A program made the translations under genes and the position numbers. A model generated the notes under the pieces. That model was not told the DNA's origin. It saw only the letters and a list, made by a program, of their open reading frames with translations, and ran no database searches. 64,000 nt of DNA, from positions 335,022 to 399,021 of the forward strand of contig NMRA01000062.1 of assembly GCA_002633005.1 (NCBI GenBank), written 5' to 3'. Below, in pieces: positions 52,241 to 64,000 of the stretch. Origin of the DNA: Phoronis australis (Eukaryota; Phoronida; Phoronidae). The stretch's first letter is position 1. Each line of letters opens with the position of its first letter.

Positions 52241-53865
52241 AAACAAGGTTGTGATGATCAATTCCATACGGGCGTTATTTCAAAAGAGTACAAAAAATTC
52301 ATTAACATTTAAAATGTTCTCCAACAAAGACAATATAACACGACACGTAATAATAACAACGTCTGTACAAATGTTGAAACTTGTGCTATCAACTTCGGTC
52401 ATACCCGAAGATGGAGTGTATGAAAATATGTATATGTATTCAATACTTTTACACAATTTAATTGAGTAAAAATGTGCAGAATTACCGATTCCTTAGAAGC
52501 CTGAAGAAGCTTAGTTTTTTGCAATTCCGTACTCAATTTCAATAAAAAATGCGGCACTTTGTCTACTTTGAATAACTGGCAAAAGGCGCTTGTAGAGCGC
52601 CGCTAAAGTGCCTGGCGGACAGTTACCAACAGCGGATTGGCATAGATATCTCCAACAGTCTTGTGAGCGCTTTTAATTGCCTATCTTACCAGACATTATC
52701 ATATTTTACAAATTATATTTTCACCCATATTCTTTGTATTTGTATTCTGTCATAATAAATGACCTCATTTCGCCAACCTCGGCCTCCTTTCCATCTATGG
52801 TAACGAGCTTGTCACGCACGTATTTTGCTTGGGACATATGTCAAACACGAATAGTATTCCAGATAACCATCAGCGGGATACCCAAGTCATTTTCACAGAG
52901 ACAGCTTCTGAGGCTTCAATGATTAGCTTTATTTTCCAGTTTTAATAACTTTCGATGTACATGGCGACTCCTAAAAAGCTATCTTTCAAGGCCGAGAGTA
53001 TTTTGTTTCAGAGAACTGGAAGGAAATGTTTTTAATAACTGTTCATAGGTCAGAACAGGGTATCGTGTCCTTTTAAGTGGTCGTTTTCACAAAATCTTTC
53101 TAAATGTTGTGTAACTGGAGTGTATTTGGCTGGATTTCTGATCGCTTCATTCCATTTTACTGAGGACAAAAGGGTCTTCAACAAGCAAGACATTCAAGAA
53201 AAAAATCTTTATTTCAACAAGCACCAGAGCGGAACTAAAGTGACAAATCTAAGAGGGAACCTCGAGCATATCAAGCTTAATTACTACACAGCAATCAACT
53301 GTAACGCAAAAGTAAAGTGCAACAAAAGGCCATCCCGAACAAGACTGGGTACAGACACAATAAAACCATTATTAATCCAACAGTACACAAGCTTAGGAAA
53401 CCATTTATGGCAAACTTTATACTTCTGTATAAACTCACAGAAAAGCCGAAAGGCTGTAAAATCTGGTTTCATGCTCTACGAATAAGAAACTAAGTAAAAA
53501 AATTCAGTTAATACCAATAACAATTTCTAAACAAATTTCATTCAAAATTAAAAAACGGACGATCATCCTATCTTAACCTTACTTTGGCCAAACACTGATG
53601 TAATTAACTTTTATTCATTGAGAGACTCCTGCAAGACAGCTCAAAACTTGGTCACTGCTTGGTTATCAATGACAATTCACACAAACCTAAGACAAAGGTA
53701 ACTCACTGAGACAACATATGACACATTCAGGAACACAGGAACTGAAAATTGAGACTAGGCGTTTATATGGCACATAAAATGTCTGAATACCTGAACAAAA
53801 ATGTAACTGAGGCTAAATCACACAAGGATGCAACAATCCTCAAACAAGTATACCCAAGCTTACTG

Positions 53866-54790
53866 TGGCTGGGACATACACTATCAAACTTTACACTGTA
53901 GATTGGAAAACCTACCTGTAATATGGCACAAAACATGGTGTACACACACTGTCATACTTTACACTGTAGACTGGAAAGGCTACTTGTCATATGGCACAAA
54001 GCATGGTGTACATACATTGTCAAACTTTACACTGTAGATTGGAAAATCTACTAGTAATATGGCACATAACATGGCGTACACACACTGTCAAAGTTTACAC
54101 TGTAGATTGGAACGGGCTATTTGTAAGAAGACACATAACATGGAGCACACACATGGTCAAACTTTACACTGTTGATTGGAAAGACTACTTGTAATATGGC
54201 ACATAACACAGTGTACACACTGCCAAACTTTACACTGTAGATTGGAAAACTTATTTGTAATATGGCACATAACATGGAATACACACAATGTCGAACTTAA
54301 CAATGCAGACTGTAAAAGGCTACTTGTAATGGGACAAATAACATGGAGGACACACACTGTCGAACTTAACACTGTACACTGGAAAGGCTACTTGTAATAT
54401 GGCACATAACATGGAGTACACACACTGTCAAACTTTACACAGTAGACTAGAAGGTCTACTTGTAATATGGCACATAACATGGTGTACACATACTGTCAAA
54501 CTTTACACTGTAGACTGGGAGGGCTACTTGTAATATGGCACATAACACGGCCAAACTTTACACTGTAGATTGGAAAACCTACTTGTAATATGGCACATAA
54601 CATGGTGTACACACACTGTCAAAGTTTACACTGTAGATTGGTAACCTACTTGAATATGGCACATAACATGGTGTACACACACTGTCAAAGTTTACACTGT
54701 AGATTGGTAACCTACCTGTAATATGGCACATAACATGGTGTACACCCACTATCAAGCTTTACACTGTAGATAGGAAAAGCTATTTTTAGA
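53866..54790 (+). repeat. 68 bp minisatellite (about 13 copies)
   Basis: Units of ATGGCACATAACATGGTGTA, CACACACTGTCAAACTTTAC and ACTGTAGATTGGAAAACCTA plus CTTGTAAT. Some units are shortened. Open frames of 60-73 codons on both strands are products of the repeat. It lies 0.85 kb downstream of HSC70. Confidence 0.9.
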
Positions 54791-55484
54791 ACAGTACATA
54801 ACATGTACAAATTCAAACCTATAGCTTGATCACCAGTCTTGCTCAATAGACATGGAACAGAGAATAAGAAAAAACTTCATATAAAATAAACTGTGACTGA
54901 CCCAAGCGCAGCATAACAAAACATTGCCGGATGCTCAGAAACAGAATGAGGAATTAAACTAAACTACTAAAAAAGTAATGCTCACATCGTTTTTGGACAC
55001 GAATTGACAGAAACGATCAATTTGAAAAAAAATCAAAAATGCAATTATAGTAGGAACCAAGAGAAACACGCTTATGCCAATTATATTGCAAATATTCTCT
55101 TAAGTAATTTCACATACAGTGTTCAGAATTGAAAGCGACAAAGTGTAATCTCTTAACTTCATTCTGGCAAAACACATACCACAATGTTTGTCACGAATTT
55201 CAAAATATATTTGGAAAAGCCAGCTTTGTGATTTTCCCACCAAGTTAGCCATAATAATCTGATGTGAGCATTATTTTTTGTTTAGTAGTATTTCTAGTAA
55301 AAGTTAACGAGTAACAATAACAATATTATCAATAACCCCAAAATGCCTATTCTATAGCTTAGTGTAATAAATTGGAGGAAACATCCCAAAATTTAAGACA
55401 CTGAAAATTGATTATTTTCATAAAACACGGGCTCTGTCAGCAACATTGGAAGAAATGATATGACATCCAACACGGTGGAAATAT

Positions 55485-55490
55485 TTTAAT
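55485..55490 (-). terminator. Possible polyadenylation signal of HSC70 (ATTAAA)
   Basis: ATTAAA on the minus strand, about 160 bases after the stop. It is the commonest variant of the animal poly(A) hexamer. No perfect AATAAA was noticed closer than about 2.4 kb, so this is the best candidate, but it rests on the motif alone. Confidence 0.3.
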
Positions 55491-55646
55491 TCGTGAGGAA
55501 CCATGCCGTTTAAAATGAGAAATTGATGAAGCATCACATTTTTTCATCAGGTTTCAGTGTCCCAAATCAAAGACTGCCGTCATGCAGTCATGGAAAGTTT
55601 GCCCCACGTAAATCGGGCAATATGTTGCAAGCGCCTTTCAATTCAA

Positions 55647-63990
<8,344 letters not shown>

Positions 63991-64000
63991 CTGTCGCAAA

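Larger units (their letters stand above)
50762..55450. other. Intergenic region between the two genes
   Basis: About 4.7 kb with no convincing exon on either strand. It holds two copies of a 370-400 bp repeat (51015-51385 and 51849-52240), a partial third near 52960-53085, an assembly gap of three Ns inside a poly-C tract (52103-52105), and a 68 bp minisatellite (53866-54790). The open frame at 53120-53485 has no recognisable feature. Confidence 0.6.

Noticed and set aside
53120-53485. 121-codon plus-strand frame in the intergenic region
   Set aside because: No recognisable domain, signal or splice site; length is within chance for AT-rich DNA read on six frames.
53866-54790. Regular repeat array considered as a CRISPR-like array
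   Set aside because: Units are contiguous with no unique spacers, and the genome is animal.

Overview
This is a 64 kb piece of an animal nuclear genome. It is AT-rich, has long introns full of old mobile-element debris, and carries canonical GT-AG splice sites. The gene content and repeat types suggest an invertebrate bilaterian, probably marine, but the sequence does not let me name the group. I find two protein-coding genes, both on the minus strand and both cut by the window edges. I see no tRNA, rRNA, CRISPR array or prokaryotic feature.

Gene 1 fills about 0.3-50.8 kb. It is a large WD-repeat protein gene with 33 coding exons in this window, about 1,206 codons. Its promoter and untranslated first exon lie near 50.6-50.8 kb, and its 3' end lies beyond the left edge. 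The N-terminal two thirds is WD/beta-propeller sequence. The C-terminal third is a charged, partly basic and coiled-coil-like tail. The architecture is most like the WDR87/WDR97 group of axonemal or testis WD proteins, but that name is tentative. Every exon junction keeps phase except one (coding exons 2 to 3), which looks like a one-base error in the sequence.

Gene 2 enters from the right edge and ends at 55,647. It is a cytosolic heat-shock cognate 70 (HSC70/HSPA8 type). Eight exons are visible, covering everything after the first 70 or so residues, including the ATPase phosphate and adenosine motifs, the linker, the substrate-binding domain, the lid and the terminal EEVD. The two genes are in tandem, about 4.7 kb apart. 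Nothing links their functions beyond adjacency.

The rest is repeats: a 5'-truncated LINE (8.9-9.8 kb) and a second LINE 3' end at 14.5 kb; three copies of a short inverted-repeat DNA element beginning CAGGGCTTGGAAT; a 1.4 kb fold-back element at 20.8-22.2 kb with a solo arm at 48.8-49.2 kb; a 250 bp family in four copies; a family with a CTCF-like core; a SINE fragment; and about a dozen minisatellites. The most unusual observation is that at least five intronic tandem repeats start exactly at a splice site and carry degenerate copies of that exon edge into the intron. I did not find a convincing new biological system. The splice-anchored repeats, two long hairpins and the fold-back element are the best leads.
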